Assembly: GCF_028561755.1 (NCBI RefSeq)
Contig: NZ_JAQQTD010000002.1
Coordinates: 372,001 to 436,000 of the forward strand
DNA from: Altibacter sp. HG106
GTDB lineage: Bacteria > Bacteroidota > Bacteroidia > Flavobacteriales > Flavobacteriaceae
Length of the DNA stretch: 64,000 nucleotides
Reading direction: 5' to 3'
In this document: positions 9,153-17,504 of the stretch, piece by piece
How the letters are laid out: each line of letters begins with the position of its first letter
Position numbering within the stretch: the stretch's first letter is position 1
Position numbers and translations under genes: made by a program
The notes under the pieces: model-generated
Seen by the model: the letters and a program-made list of their open reading frames with translations, nothing else
Database searches by the model: none
Told to the model about the DNA's origin: nothing

Positions 9153-11219
9153 TTGAGAAAAATTTTCTACATCATCTCCCTTGGTGTCTTCGGATTCTTT
9201 TTGAATTCGGAAACGCTCGTTGCACAGGAGGCGGCACTGGACAGTATTATCGAATCGTATAAGGATCAAGCCTGGGAGCTCAAATATTCTAACGAAACGG
9301 AAGCCAATCGTGTATTGCAATTAGGCTTAAAGCGATCCAGAAAACTAAAGCGTCAAGCCGATGAAGGGTATTTTTATCGCAAATTGATCTCGCAAAAAGG
9401 ATTCAATGGCGAAACCGATAGTGCACAGTATTACTTTGAAACCGGGATGAAATTCGCCCTGCGACAGGATTCTCTTGAGGATAGCGGACTCGTTGGAAAA
9501 CTACACAGCGAAATGGGTGAGATGAGCCATCGCAATGGTGCTTTGAAGGAAGCAATTTACCATTATCAAAAAGCCGATTCGGTTTTTCGTGCTGTGAACG
9601 ATAGCCTCGGAATAACCATCGCAAAACTCAACTTAGGGAATATCTATTATGTTCAGGGGGAATATCCTAAAGCCATTCAACTCTATCTGGAGGGCGATCA
9701 AATGGCCGATACAACTCAATACCAATACATCAAAGGAACCATCTATAATAGCTTATCGGCAAGTTATGGTGCCTTGGAGGACGATAAAAAGGCAAAGCTA
9801 TTCGCTGAGAAAGCCCTGGAAACCTTTACTAAAGAAAAAGATCAATATCCTGAATACATGCCTTTAGCGTATACCAATTTAGCGCAAAAGGAACAGGCTG
9901 ACGGAAATTATGACAAGGCGTTGGCGCTCTTGGACGAAATGGATCTTTTTATTGAGGAGAAAGGACTGGAGGCCTCCAAATCGTTGGCGGCGACACGACG
10001 TGCCAAGATCTATTTGGAGATGGAGCGGTATGCAGAGGCTATTGAGGTGCTAGAAGCTACCAACCACCTGCTCGACAAATATCGCATTAATGCTGAAACC
10101 GACTTTGATTATCACTACACTCTGGGAGTGGCCTATGTGGAGTCTGGTGCCTCACAAAAGGCCCTGCAAACCTTAGAGCCTTTAGAAGCCAAGGCCGATA
10201 GTCTGGAAATGCTTTCCGAAGTGGCCTACATTAACGATGCCCTGGCCAATCTCTATGCTTCTAGAGGTGACTTTACAAAAGCCTATCAGGCACAAGAGAA
10301 GTTTCAAAAGATCAACGACAGCCTATTTACCCTCGAGAAACAACGGTCGTTCAAAGAGATTGATGCCAAGTACGAATCGGAAAAGAAAGAGCGTCAATTG
10401 GCAGAAACCCGGGCAGATCTGGCCCAACGAGAGCTAGAAGTAAAGCAAAAAAACGCGTTGGTGTATGGGGGCTTCGGATTGGCGATGATATTAGGGCTGC
10501 TGGGATATCTGTTGTACAATCAACAGAAATTGAAAAACCGTCAATTACAGCGCGAAACCGAACTTAAAACCGCTTTGGCCCGTATCGAAACGCAAAATAA
10601 ACTTCAGGAGCAACGCCTTCGGATTTCGAGAGACCTGCACGACAATATCGGGTCGCAACTCACCTTTGTAACTTCCTCCATTGAAAATCTTTCTTACGGA
10701 ATGTCGAACCAGGAAGACAAGGTGCGCCACAAGCTGAAAACCATAAGTGAATTTACCACCCAAACCATTTACGAACTACGGGACACCATCTGGGCCATGA
10801 ATAAAGAACAGATCTCCTGTGAAGATCTACAAACTCGTATTGCCAACTTTATCGACCAAGCACACCGCAGTCAGGAGCAGGTTACTTTTCAGGTGGAAAT
10901 AAGTCCGTCTGTACCCTCCCACCACACCTTTACGTCGGTGCAGGGAATGAATACCTATCGCATTATTCAAGAGGCGGTGAACAATGCGATGAAGTACGCA
11001 AAGGCGACGGTTATTGGAGTACGTCTTGACAAAGTGGATGATCAATTTCAGGTGACGGTGCAAGATGATGGTAACGGTTTTGATCCTTCTAATGTGCCAT
11101 TGGGCAACGGACTCCAAAACATGAAAAAGCGGGCCCACGATCTAAACGGAAGTCTGCAACTTTCCAGTGAACCGAATGTGGGTACTACCGTGCGTCTTGA
11201 ATTTCCTACAATGAACTAA
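9153..11219 (+). CDS. TPR sensor histidine kinase (HisKA_3), first of two paralogues
   Basis: 688 residues from a TTG at 9153, chosen because it gives a clean signal peptide (MRKIFYIISLGVFGFFLNSE). A TTG at 9132 is the alternative. Order: periplasmic TPR repeats (about 30-390), a coiled-coil stretch, one membrane segment (about 434-455), a cytoplasmic DHp helix with phospho-acceptor His496 in RDLHDNIGSQL, then an HATPase domain with N-box EAVNNAMKYA and glycine motifs DDGNGFDP and GNGLQNMKKRA. This architecture pairs with LuxR/NarL-type regulators. The likely partner is the regulator at 13498. It is a close paralogue of the kinase at 11544. The signal sensed is unknown. Confidence 0.88.
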   Translation: MRKIFYIISLGVFGFFLNSETLVAQEAALDSIIESYKDQAWELKYSNETEANRVLQLGLKRSRKLKRQADEGYFYRKLISQKGFNGETDSAQYYFETGMKFALRQDSLEDSGLVGKLHSEMGEMSHRNGALKEAIYHYQKADSVFRAVNDSLGITIAKLNLGNIYYVQGEYPKAIQLYLEGDQMADTTQYQYIKGTIYNSLSASYGALEDDKKAKLFAEKALETFTKEKDQYPEYMPLAYTNLAQKEQADGNYDKALALLDEMDLFIEEKGLEASKSLAATRRAKIYLEMERYAEAIEVLEATNHLLDKYRINAETDFDYHYTLGVAYVESGASQKALQTLEPLEAKADSLEMLSEVAYINDALANLYASRGDFTKAYQAQEKFQKINDSLFTLEKQRSFKEIDAKYESEKKERQLAETRADLAQRELEVKQKNALVYGGFGLAMILGLLGYLLYNQQKLKNRQLQRETELKTALARIETQNKLQEQRLRISRDLHDNIGSQLTFVTSSIENLSYGMSNQEDKVRHKLKTISEFTTQTIYELRDTIWAMNKEQISCEDLQTRIANFIDQAHRSQEQVTFQVEISPSVPSHHTFTSVQGMNTYRIIQEAVNNAMKYAKATVIGVRLDKVDDQFQVTVQDDGNGFDPSNVPLGNGLQNMKKRAHDLNGSLQLSSEPNVGTTVRLEFPTMN

Positions 11220-11233
11220 GGCAATTGTCGTAT
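11216..11233. promoter_or_regulatory. operator site D of the palindrome family
   Basis: Reads ATACGACAATTGCCTTAG on the minus strand. It overlaps the stop codon of the first kinase gene and ends 48 bases before the ATG at 11282. TATCTTTA, a good -7 box, starts exactly 22 nt downstream (11256-11263). Confidence 0.65.
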
Positions 11234-11281
11234 AGGGTAGCCAAGGCTGAGTTTCTATCTTTAGCTTTTATTCTGAAAATT

Positions 11282-11524
11282 ATGGCCGAGCGGTTCTTCT
11301 TGCTTATTGGTGGTGTGTTGACAATGCTATTGGTGATGTGGCACTGGTTTCGTGTGGAAAGAAAGCGAGATTGGAAACGACATCAAGCGTTTTGTGAGCA
11401 GTTGGAAACCAAATTGGCCCTGCATCGCAAGCAAATCGCGAAACGACACATCGCCTTAAGACGTTATGATTTCCTGGAGTATAATCTGGAGGAAGCGCTA
11501 CTTGTTCAGCAAGAAATTAAATAA
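11282..11524 (+). CDS. small membrane-anchored basic protein
   Basis: 80 residues from the ATG at 11282. One N-terminal membrane helix (FFLLIGGVLTMLLVMWHWF) is followed by a highly charged, probably coiled-coil tail rich in Arg, Lys and Glu. No family is recognised. It is the first gene of the unit driven from operator D and ends 19 nt before the start of the second kinase, so the two are very likely cotranscribed. It could be an accessory or regulator of the kinase pair. That is inference from position only. Confidence 0.7.
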   Translation: MAERFFLLIGGVLTMLLVMWHWFRVERKRDWKRHQAFCEQLETKLALHRKQIAKRHIALRRYDFLEYNLEEALLVQQEIK

Positions 11525-11543
11525 TACCTTTCCAGCTCCTTAT

Positions 11544-13421
11544 ATGATTCGCTACGCGCTTATACTTGGTTTGCTCTTGGGTTGCTTCGGAATGCAAGCA
11601 CAAGACCTAGAAACACTATTAGAAAAGGCACTGCCGCCTTCAGACTCCTCGGGCTATTACTTTTCGCAAGCGGAAACCTTCCTCCGAACCTCTGATGACC
11701 GTATTTCCTTTCTCACTGCCAGGCAGAGCTATTATTCCGAAGTCTTGCAGCGCGATTCCCTGGATAGGGTAGCGAATGAATTAGTGGCTATTTATGCGGA
11801 AGCCAATGATTATGACGCCCTGAGTCTGCAATATCACAAGATGGGTTATTACCTTGAGAAAACCGGACTTTACGATGAGGCGATCGCTCTATATTTTAAG
11901 TCGGTGGAGGCCGCAAAAAGGCAAAACAATTATGTGTTGATCAACCGTGCCTATCGATCGATCTCGCAATGTCATCGCCTTTTCCACGACTATGATGAAG
12001 CGATTTTCTATGCCAAGAAGACCATACTAGAGACGCCCGACACCTATCCCGAATACGAAAAAGATATGGTAGATGCCAACAATTTGATTGGGGCTGCTTT
12101 TAGTGAACTCAACAAACCCGATAGCACGCTTTTTTACTACGAACGGGTGCTTTCTTATGTGCCCCCTCTGGATTCCATCGATATTGCTGCCACGCTGGGT
12201 AATATGGGGTATGCTTATTTATTGGCGGGCGATATTGAGAAGTCACGTCAGTACAATCAAATAGGCCTTGATATGTATTCTAAACTGAACAATGAATACG
12301 CGCTGGCCGTGTTGTATGTAAATAGTGGAATGACCGAAAACGTGGCAGGGGAGTACCAGCGGGCGCTTCGCTATTTGGATAGCGGTGTGGTGTATACCGA
12401 ACGAACCAACTACGTAGAAATGTACAAATGGATCTACGACGAGCAATATAAAATCTACAAGGCGCAAGGAAAGTTTGAAGCGGCAATGAAAAGCCTCGAC
12501 AAGCTGCGAGTCATCAAAGATTCACTGTTTGAAGTAGAACGTGCCAAAGCGGCAAAAGAATTGGAGACCCAATATGAAACCGCTGAAAAGGAAACGCAAA
12601 TTTTGCAACAACGCGCCCAATTGGCCGAAAAAGAATTGGAAGTGCGACAGAAAAACATCATCATTTTCGGAAGTTTGGCATTGGCACTGGTGCTTGGGAT
12701 ACTGGGATATATGCGCTACAAGCAGCAGAAGTTGAGAAATCAGCAGCTTAGAAAAGAAAACGAACTAAAATATGCGTTGGCGAAAATAGAAACACAAAAC
12801 AAATTACAAGAGCAACGCCTTAGAATCTCACGCGATCTGCACGATAATATCGGGGCGCAACTTACCTTTATAATTTCGAGTCTGGATAATTTGAAATACG
12901 GCTTTAAAGACATGGGCGCGAGCCTGGAAAATCGTTTGGGTGGGATAAGTCGGTTTACAAGTGCTACCATTTATGAATTACGAGATACGATCTGGGCGAT
13001 GAACAAAGAAGAAATTACCTTTGAAGACCTACAGGCACGCATCACTAATTTTATTGAAAAAGCACGTACAGCTACTTCTTCGGTTACTTTTGAATGCATT
13101 ATAGAACCCAATGTAGATAGCGACTACACCTTTACTTCCGTGGAAGGAATGAACATCTACAGGATCATTCAAGAAAGCGTGAATAATGCGCTTAAATACG
13201 CACAGGCGAATCAAATAAAGGTAATTTTTTCCGAAGCTAACAAGTTGCTGACCATCCAGATTTCAGACAACGGACAAGGTTTTGATAGCGATCTGATTTC
13301 CGACGGAAATGGTTTGCAGAACATGAAAAAACGCGCGAGAGACATCGATGCAGAATGGTCGGTTTTATCACAAATCGACCACGGGACAACCATCGAGATC
13401 AATGTTCCGAAGCGATCCTAG
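11544..13421 (+). CDS. TPR sensor histidine kinase (HisKA_3), second paralogue
   Basis: 625 residues from the ATG at 11544, which opens a signal peptide (MIRYALILGLLLGCFGMQAQ). An in-frame start at 11466 would overlap the small upstream gene and hide it. TPR repeats occupy about 60-340, a membrane helix about 371-391, the DHp helix has His433 in RDLHDNIGAQL, and the HATPase domain has ESVNNALKYA, SDNGQGFD and GNGLQNMKKRA. The cytoplasmic half is strikingly similar to the kinase at 9153, while the sensor half has diverged. The pair probably arose by tandem duplication and signals to the single response regulator just downstream. Confidence 0.88.
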   Translation: MIRYALILGLLLGCFGMQAQDLETLLEKALPPSDSSGYYFSQAETFLRTSDDRISFLTARQSYYSEVLQRDSLDRVANELVAIYAEANDYDALSLQYHKMGYYLEKTGLYDEAIALYFKSVEAAKRQNNYVLINRAYRSISQCHRLFHDYDEAIFYAKKTILETPDTYPEYEKDMVDANNLIGAAFSELNKPDSTLFYYERVLSYVPPLDSIDIAATLGNMGYAYLLAGDIEKSRQYNQIGLDMYSKLNNEYALAVLYVNSGMTENVAGEYQRALRYLDSGVVYTERTNYVEMYKWIYDEQYKIYKAQGKFEAAMKSLDKLRVIKDSLFEVERAKAAKELETQYETAEKETQILQQRAQLAEKELEVRQKNIIIFGSLALALVLGILGYMRYKQQKLRNQQLRKENELKYALAKIETQNKLQEQRLRISRDLHDNIGAQLTFIISSLDNLKYGFKDMGASLENRLGGISRFTSATIYELRDTIWAMNKEEITFEDLQARITNFIEKARTATSSVTFECIIEPNVDSDYTFTSVEGMNIYRIIQESVNNALKYAQANQIKVIFSEANKLLTIQISDNGQGFDSDLISDGNGLQNMKKRARDIDAEWSVLSQIDHGTTIEINVPKRS

Positions 13422-13439
13422 ATAGGGCATTTGTCGTAT
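13422..13439. promoter_or_regulatory. operator site E of the palindrome family
   Basis: Reads ATACGACAAATGCCCTAT on the minus strand, the closest to consensus. It begins at the base after the kinase stop codon and ends 58 bases before the response regulator start. TATCTTTA lies 31 nt downstream (13471-13478). At 22 nt there is TAACTTCC, a poorer match. The position implies autoregulation of the regulator gene. Confidence 0.65.
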
Positions 13440-13497
13440 CGGTTGGGGATCTTATTATTTGTAACTTCCCTATCTTTAACAAACTAACCAAACGACC

Positions 13498-14148
13498 ATG
13501 AATCTCAAAGTTGCGATTGTTGACGATAATACCTTCCTCATTCATGCGATTAAGGAAAAATTGTCCTTTTTTGAAGATGTTTCCATTAAACACACCTCTC
13601 TTAACGGAAGTGAGTTGCTCACGCAATTAGAGCATAATCACAATCTCGATGTGATCTTGATGGATATTGAAATGCCGGTACTCGACGGGATTGAAACCAC
13701 CCAAATGGTGAAGCAGAAGTATCCACATATCAAAATTGTGATGTTGACGGCCTTTGATAACGACGAGAATATCTTCAACGCCATCAAGGCGGGTGCCGAT
13801 GGGTATCTGCTGAAAGAGATCAATCCAGAAGACTTGTACAATGGATTGCAGGAAACAATGAATGGCGGAGCCGCGATGAATCCGTCTATTGCGCTTAAAA
13901 CACTGAAGCTGTTGCGAAATCCTGACAGTATTAAAAATCAGTCGGATAAAGAGGAAATATCCCTGTCCAAGCGCGAAGTTGAGGTCTTAGAGCAACTCAG
14001 CAAAGGATTGAGCTATACCATTATTGCAGAGAATCTGTTCCTCTCTCCAAGTACGGTACGCAAACACATTGAAAATATTTACAAAAAGCTACAGGTGCAC
14101 AGCAAGATTGAAGCGGTACAAAAGGCGAAAAATCACAATATCATTTAG
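13498..14148 (+). CDS. LuxR/NarL-family response regulator
   Basis: 216 residues. The receiver domain (1-120) has the acidic pair Asp9/Asp10, phospho-acceptor Asp56 (ILMDIEMP), a Thr in MLTAFD and the conserved Lys in YLLKEI. The C-terminal LuxR helix-turn-helix (about 150-212) contains LSKREVEVLEQLSKGLS and SPSTVRKHIENIYKKL. It is the only regulator in the locus and is preceded by two matching HisKA_3 kinases. The five similar palindromes at 3.7-13.4 kb, one in front of this gene, are its most likely binding sites, with a spacing that suggests activation. Its stop codon lies 3 bases from that of the convergent metK. Confidence 0.93.
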   Translation: MNLKVAIVDDNTFLIHAIKEKLSFFEDVSIKHTSLNGSELLTQLEHNHNLDVILMDIEMPVLDGIETTQMVKQKYPHIKIVMLTAFDNDENIFNAIKAGADGYLLKEINPEDLYNGLQETMNGGAAMNPSIALKTLKLLRNPDSIKNQSDKEEISLSKREVEVLEQLSKGLSYTIIAENLFLSPSTVRKHIENIYKKLQVHSKIEAVQKAKNHNII

Positions 14149-14151
14149 CCG

Positions 14152-15408
14152 CTACGCCAATCCAAATGCCTCTTTCACTTTTGAGACGTAATCTAGTTTT
14201 TCCCAGGTAAACAACTCAACGTCCACTTCCTTTCTGCCGCTATACGGACTCTCAAATATTTTAGTGACAGTTTCAGGAATGCGCCCCATGTGCCCATACG
14301 CCGCAGTTTCCGAATAGATTGGGTGACGTAATTTGAGTCGCTTTTCGATGGCGGCCGGGCGCATATCAAATATCTCAGCTACTTTCTTAGAAATTTCTCC
14401 GTCTGTGAGTCCGAGTGACGATTTTCCATACGTATTGACCAAAATCGAAGTAGGCTCCACCACACCAATGGCATAGCTCACTTGCACCAACACTTCATCA
14501 GCGACACCCGCTGCTACTAAATTCTTGGCGATATGGCGGGAGGCATACGCTGCACTTCGATCTACTTTACTTGGGTCCTTTCCACTGAAAGCACCACCTC
14601 CGTGCGCTCCTTTTCCGCCGTAGGTGTCCACGATGATCTTTCGTCCCGTGAGTCCGGTATCCCCGTGAGGACCACCAATCACAAATTTTCCGGTAGGATT
14701 TATGTGGTAGGTAATCGCATCTGTAAAGAGCTTTTGCACGTATTCCGGAAGCTGCGCTTTAACTCTTGGCATCAAGATAGAAATGATGTCCTCTTTGATC
14801 TTTTTGAGCATGGCCTCGTCCTCGTCGAACGCGTCATGCTGTGTAGACAATACTATCGTATCGATGCGCTGTGGCACGTCGTTATCGTCGTATTCTATGG
14901 TCACCTGACTTTTAGAATCGGGACGCAAATAAGCTATCTCCTTTCCTTCACGGCGCAATTTTGCGAGCTCAATGAGGATGGTGTGTGAGATTTCTAAGGC
15001 CAACGGCATGAACTTATCGGTTTCATTGGTCGCATAGCCAAACATCATACCTTGGTCTCCGGCACCTTGTTCCTCTTTAGAATCGCGATCTACTCCTTGG
15101 TTAATATCCTGTGATTGTTCATGGATCAACGAAATAACACCGCAGGAATCACCGCTAAATTGATAGGCCCCTTTGGTGTACCCAATTTTGTTGATCACCT
15201 CGCGGGCAATGCTTTGTACATCGAGATAGGTGTCACTTTTTACTTCACCTGCCAGCACTACCTGCCCTGTTGTCACCAACGTTTCGCAGGCAACTTTCGA
15301 TTCGGGGTCGAAGGCCAAAAAATGATCTAATAAGGCATCGCTAATCTGGTCTGCCACTTTATCGGGATGTCCTTCGGAAACGCTTTCCGAAGTAAATAAA
15401 TACGCCAT
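14152..15408 (-). CDS. metK: S-adenosylmethionine synthetase
   Basis: Makes SAM from methionine and ATP in the cytoplasm. 418 residues, slightly longer than the E. coli enzyme (384). Motifs include [11 protein letters not shown], the hexapeptide-like [12 protein letters not shown] and the ATP/phosphate loop [19 protein letters not shown] (about 265). All are intact. The gene stands alone on the minus strand. Its leader holds a SAM-II riboswitch with a promoter just upstream, so the enzyme is under feedback by its own product. Confidence 0.98.
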   Translation of the reverse strand: MAYLFTSESVSEGHPDKVADQISDALLDHFLAFDPESKVACETLVTTGQVVLAGEVKSDTYLDVQSIAREVINKIGYTKGAYQFSGDSCGVISLIHEQSQDINQGVDRDSKEEQGAGDQGMMFGYATNETDKFMPLALEISHTILIELAKLRREGKEIAYLRPDSKSQVTIEYDDNDVPQRIDTIVLSTQHDAFDEDEAMLKKIKEDIISILMPRVKAQLPEYVQKLFTDAITYHINPTGKFVIGGPHGDTGLTGRKIIVDTYGGKGAHGGGAFSGKDPSKVDRSAAYASRHIAKNLVAAGVADEVLVQVSYAIGVVEPTSILVNTYGKSSLGLTDGEISKKVAEIFDMRPAAIEKRLKLRHPIYSETAAYGHMGRIPETVTKIFESPYSGRKEVDVELFTWEKLDYVSKVKEAFGLA

Positions 15409-15470
15409 ACAAGGAGTTTAAATAAGTTATCAAAAAGAGGAAACGACGCGCAAACTGCTGAAGGAGATGT

Positions 15471-15545
15471 ACTGCCTTTAGCATTTTTATTTTGAAACCC
15501 TACTCGTTTTCAAAAGAGGTTGCAATCAGTCAAATCTTTCCTCTT
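15471..15545 (-). ncRNA. SAM-II riboswitch in the metK leader
   Basis: Read on the minus strand, AAGAGG (15545-15540) pairs with CCTCTT (15519-15514) to form P1. The loop between them reads GATTTGACTGATTGCAA, nearly the conserved SAM-II loop GATTTAAC...ATTGCAA. Downstream, ATGCTAAAGGCAGT carries the conserved GCTAAA, and its CAGT end can pair with ACTG in the loop to make the pseudoknot. Between P1 and the pseudoknot strand an extra hairpin is inserted (TTGAAA with TTTCAA). The last base lies 62 nt before the metK start. The class assignment rests on remembered conserved motifs, not on a covariance search. Confidence 0.85.
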
Positions 15546-15553
15546 GAACGGGG

Positions 15554-15584
15554 CAAATGTACGTATTTAAAAACAACTACAAAA
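15554..15584 (-). promoter_or_regulatory. promoter of metK
   Basis: On the minus strand TACATTTG (15561-15554) is an exact TAnnTTTG -7 box, and TTTTG (15584-15580) is a -33 element 18 nt further upstream. The predicted transcript start falls at or just before the first base of the SAM-II element, which supports both calls. Confidence 0.65.
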
Positions 15585-15816
15585 GCATTTACGCCCGGCT
15601 TAAAATTTCCACGTCTGTCAGGGTAACTTTTTAATTCCAACGGTAGGGTTATGTCTTTTTTTAGCGATGACTGTCGTAAAATATAAAATGTAAAATGCTT
15701 TAATACAGTTGTTTATCTATTTTTTTGAAGTATTGAGCTTGGGCACATTTCTAATTTGCATAGGCGCGTCTAAGTTCATTCCAGTAGTTTCGAATATATT
15801 TTGAAACACGCACTAC
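15585..15816. other. intergenic region before ilvD
   Basis: AT-rich region between the divergent metK and ilv units. A possible -7 box for ilvD, TAATTTG, lies at 15752-15758. I looked for a leader peptide rich in Ile, Val or Leu and for a terminator hairpin and found neither, so attenuation of the ilv operon is not supported. I see nothing else here. Confidence 0.4.
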
Positions 15817-17493
15817 ATGGCTCTTAACGGATATAGCAAAGCAGTGACACAGGACCCCACCCAACCGGCAGCCCAAGCCATGCTGCATGCCATTGGACTT
15901 ACCACGGAAGATTTTTACAAACCCTTTGTAGGTATTGCAAGTACTGGCTACGAAGGAAATCCTTGTAATATGCATCTCAACGGCTTAGCTGAATTGGCCA
16001 AGGAAGGAACCTTTTCTGAAGATCTTGTCGGGCTCATTTTTAACACCATAGGTGTAAGTGACGGTATTTCTATGGGAACCCCGGGAATGCGGTATTCACT
16101 TCCTTCAAGAGATCTCATTGCAGATTCTATGGAAACCGTGGTGCAGGCGATGAGCTACGACGGACTCATAACCGTTGTGGGATGTGATAAGAACATGCCC
16201 GGTGCGCTCATGGCGATGATCCGTCTTAATAGACCGAGCATTTTAGTCTATGGCGGCACCATTGATTCAGGCTCGTATCAAGGGAAAAAACTGGATGTGG
16301 TGTCTGCCTTCGAAGCCTGGGGAAGTAAGGTAGCTGGCACCATGTCGGAAACCGACTATCAGGCGGTAGTCGAAAAAGCATGTCCGGGCGCGGGTGCCTG
16401 CGGCGGGATGTATACCGCCAACACCATGGCCGCTGCGATTGAAGCCTTGGGAATATCTTTACCATTCAATGCTTCCAATCCGGCACTTAGCAAAGACAAG
16501 CAACGCGAAAGCGTAACCGCGGGAAAGGCCATGCGATTGTTGTTGGAAAAGGATATCAAGCCTAGCGATATCATCACGCGAAAGTCGTTGGAAAATGCCA
16601 TTCGTTTGGTCACCGTGCTCGGTGGCTCTACGAATGCGGTGCTTCATTTTTTGGCCATCGCCAGAGCGGCTAAGATCGATTTTACGCTGAAAGACTTTCA
16701 AAAAATAAGCGACACTACACCCTTTTTAGCAGATCTGAAACCTAGCGGAAAATACCTCATGGAAGATGTTCATGACATCGGAGGTGTCCCGGCAGTACTT
16801 CGTTATTTGCTAGAAAATGGATACCTGCACGGCGATTGTTTAACAGTAACCGGAAAAACAGTAGCCGAAAATCTGTTGGAAGCGCCTAAACTTTCAGAGC
16901 AACAAGATATAATTCGCCCAATTGAATCACCTATAAAGCCGTCGGGGCATTTGCAGATGCTCTTCGGAAATTTGGCCCCGGCGGGAAGCGTGGCCAAAAT
17001 AACCGGAAAAGAAGGACTGTATTTTTCGGGTCCGGCGCGTGTGTTTAACAGCGAATATGAAGCGAACGACGGCATTCGAGACGGACTTGTACAAGCAGGA
17101 GAGGTGGTCGTTATTCGATATGAAGGTCCCAAAGGAGGACCCGGTATGCCCGAAATGCTGAAACCTACTGCGGCGATTATGGGCAGCGGACTAGGAAACG
17201 AGGTGGCGCTCATTACCGACGGTCGCTTTTCAGGTGGAACGCACGGGTTTGTGGTAGGTCATATTACGCCGGAAGCCCAAGTTGGCGGGCCTATTGCCTA
17301 CGTGGAAGATGGCGACATTATCACTATTGACGCTGAAGAAAATACGATCTGCGTAGCGCTTTCCGAAGAAATCCTTCAACAAAGAAAAGCACAATGGAAA
17401 CAGCCGCCGCTTAAATGCGAGCGCGGCGTGCTTTACAAATATGCTAAGACCGTATCTCCGGCAGATACTGGCTGTGTTACTGATGAATTTTAG
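15817..17493 (+). CDS. ilvD: dihydroxy-acid dehydratase
   Basis: Third enzyme of the common valine/isoleucine pathway, dehydrating dihydroxy acids to 2-keto acids. 558 residues, the normal length. The iron-sulfur cysteines are visible in [10 protein letters not shown] (Cys50), GCDKNMPG (about 123) and [16 protein letters not shown] (about 190). First gene of the unit ilvD-ilvB-ilvN-ilvC-ilvA, with 11 nt to the next gene. The ATG gives the standard N-terminus. No sign of damage. Confidence 0.98.
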   Translation: MALNGYSKAVTQDPTQPAAQAMLHAIGLTTEDFYKPFVGIASTGYEGNPCNMHLNGLAELAKEGTFSEDLVGLIFNTIGVSDGISMGTPGMRYSLPSRDLIADSMETVVQAMSYDGLITVVGCDKNMPGALMAMIRLNRPSILVYGGTIDSGSYQGKKLDVVSAFEAWGSKVAGTMSETDYQAVVEKACPGAGACGGMYTANTMAAAIEALGISLPFNASNPALSKDKQRESVTAGKAMRLLLEKDIKPSDIITRKSLENAIRLVTVLGGSTNAVLHFLAIARAAKIDFTLKDFQKISDTTPFLADLKPSGKYLMEDVHDIGGVPAVLRYLLENGYLHGDCLTVTGKTVAENLLEAPKLSEQQDIIRPIESPIKPSGHLQMLFGNLAPAGSVAKITGKEGLYFSGPARVFNSEYEANDGIRDGLVQAGEVVVIRYEGPKGGPGMPEMLKPTAAIMGSGLGNEVALITDGRFSGGTHGFVVGHITPEAQVGGPIAYVEDGDIITIDAEENTICVALSEEILQQRKAQWKQPPLKCERGVLYKYAKTVSPADTGCVTDEF

Positions 17494-17504
17494 ATCAAAT
17501 ACCT

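Noticed and set aside
15660-15680. GACTGTCGTAA before ilvD as a further operator copy
   Set aside because: Only the TGTCGTA half resembles the family. The other half does not match and the spacing to a -7 box is wrong.
15562-15816. Attenuator with branched-chain leader peptide before ilvD
   Set aside because: The short ATG frames there (for example at 15651 and 15667) are not enriched in Ile, Val or Leu, and no terminator hairpin is present.
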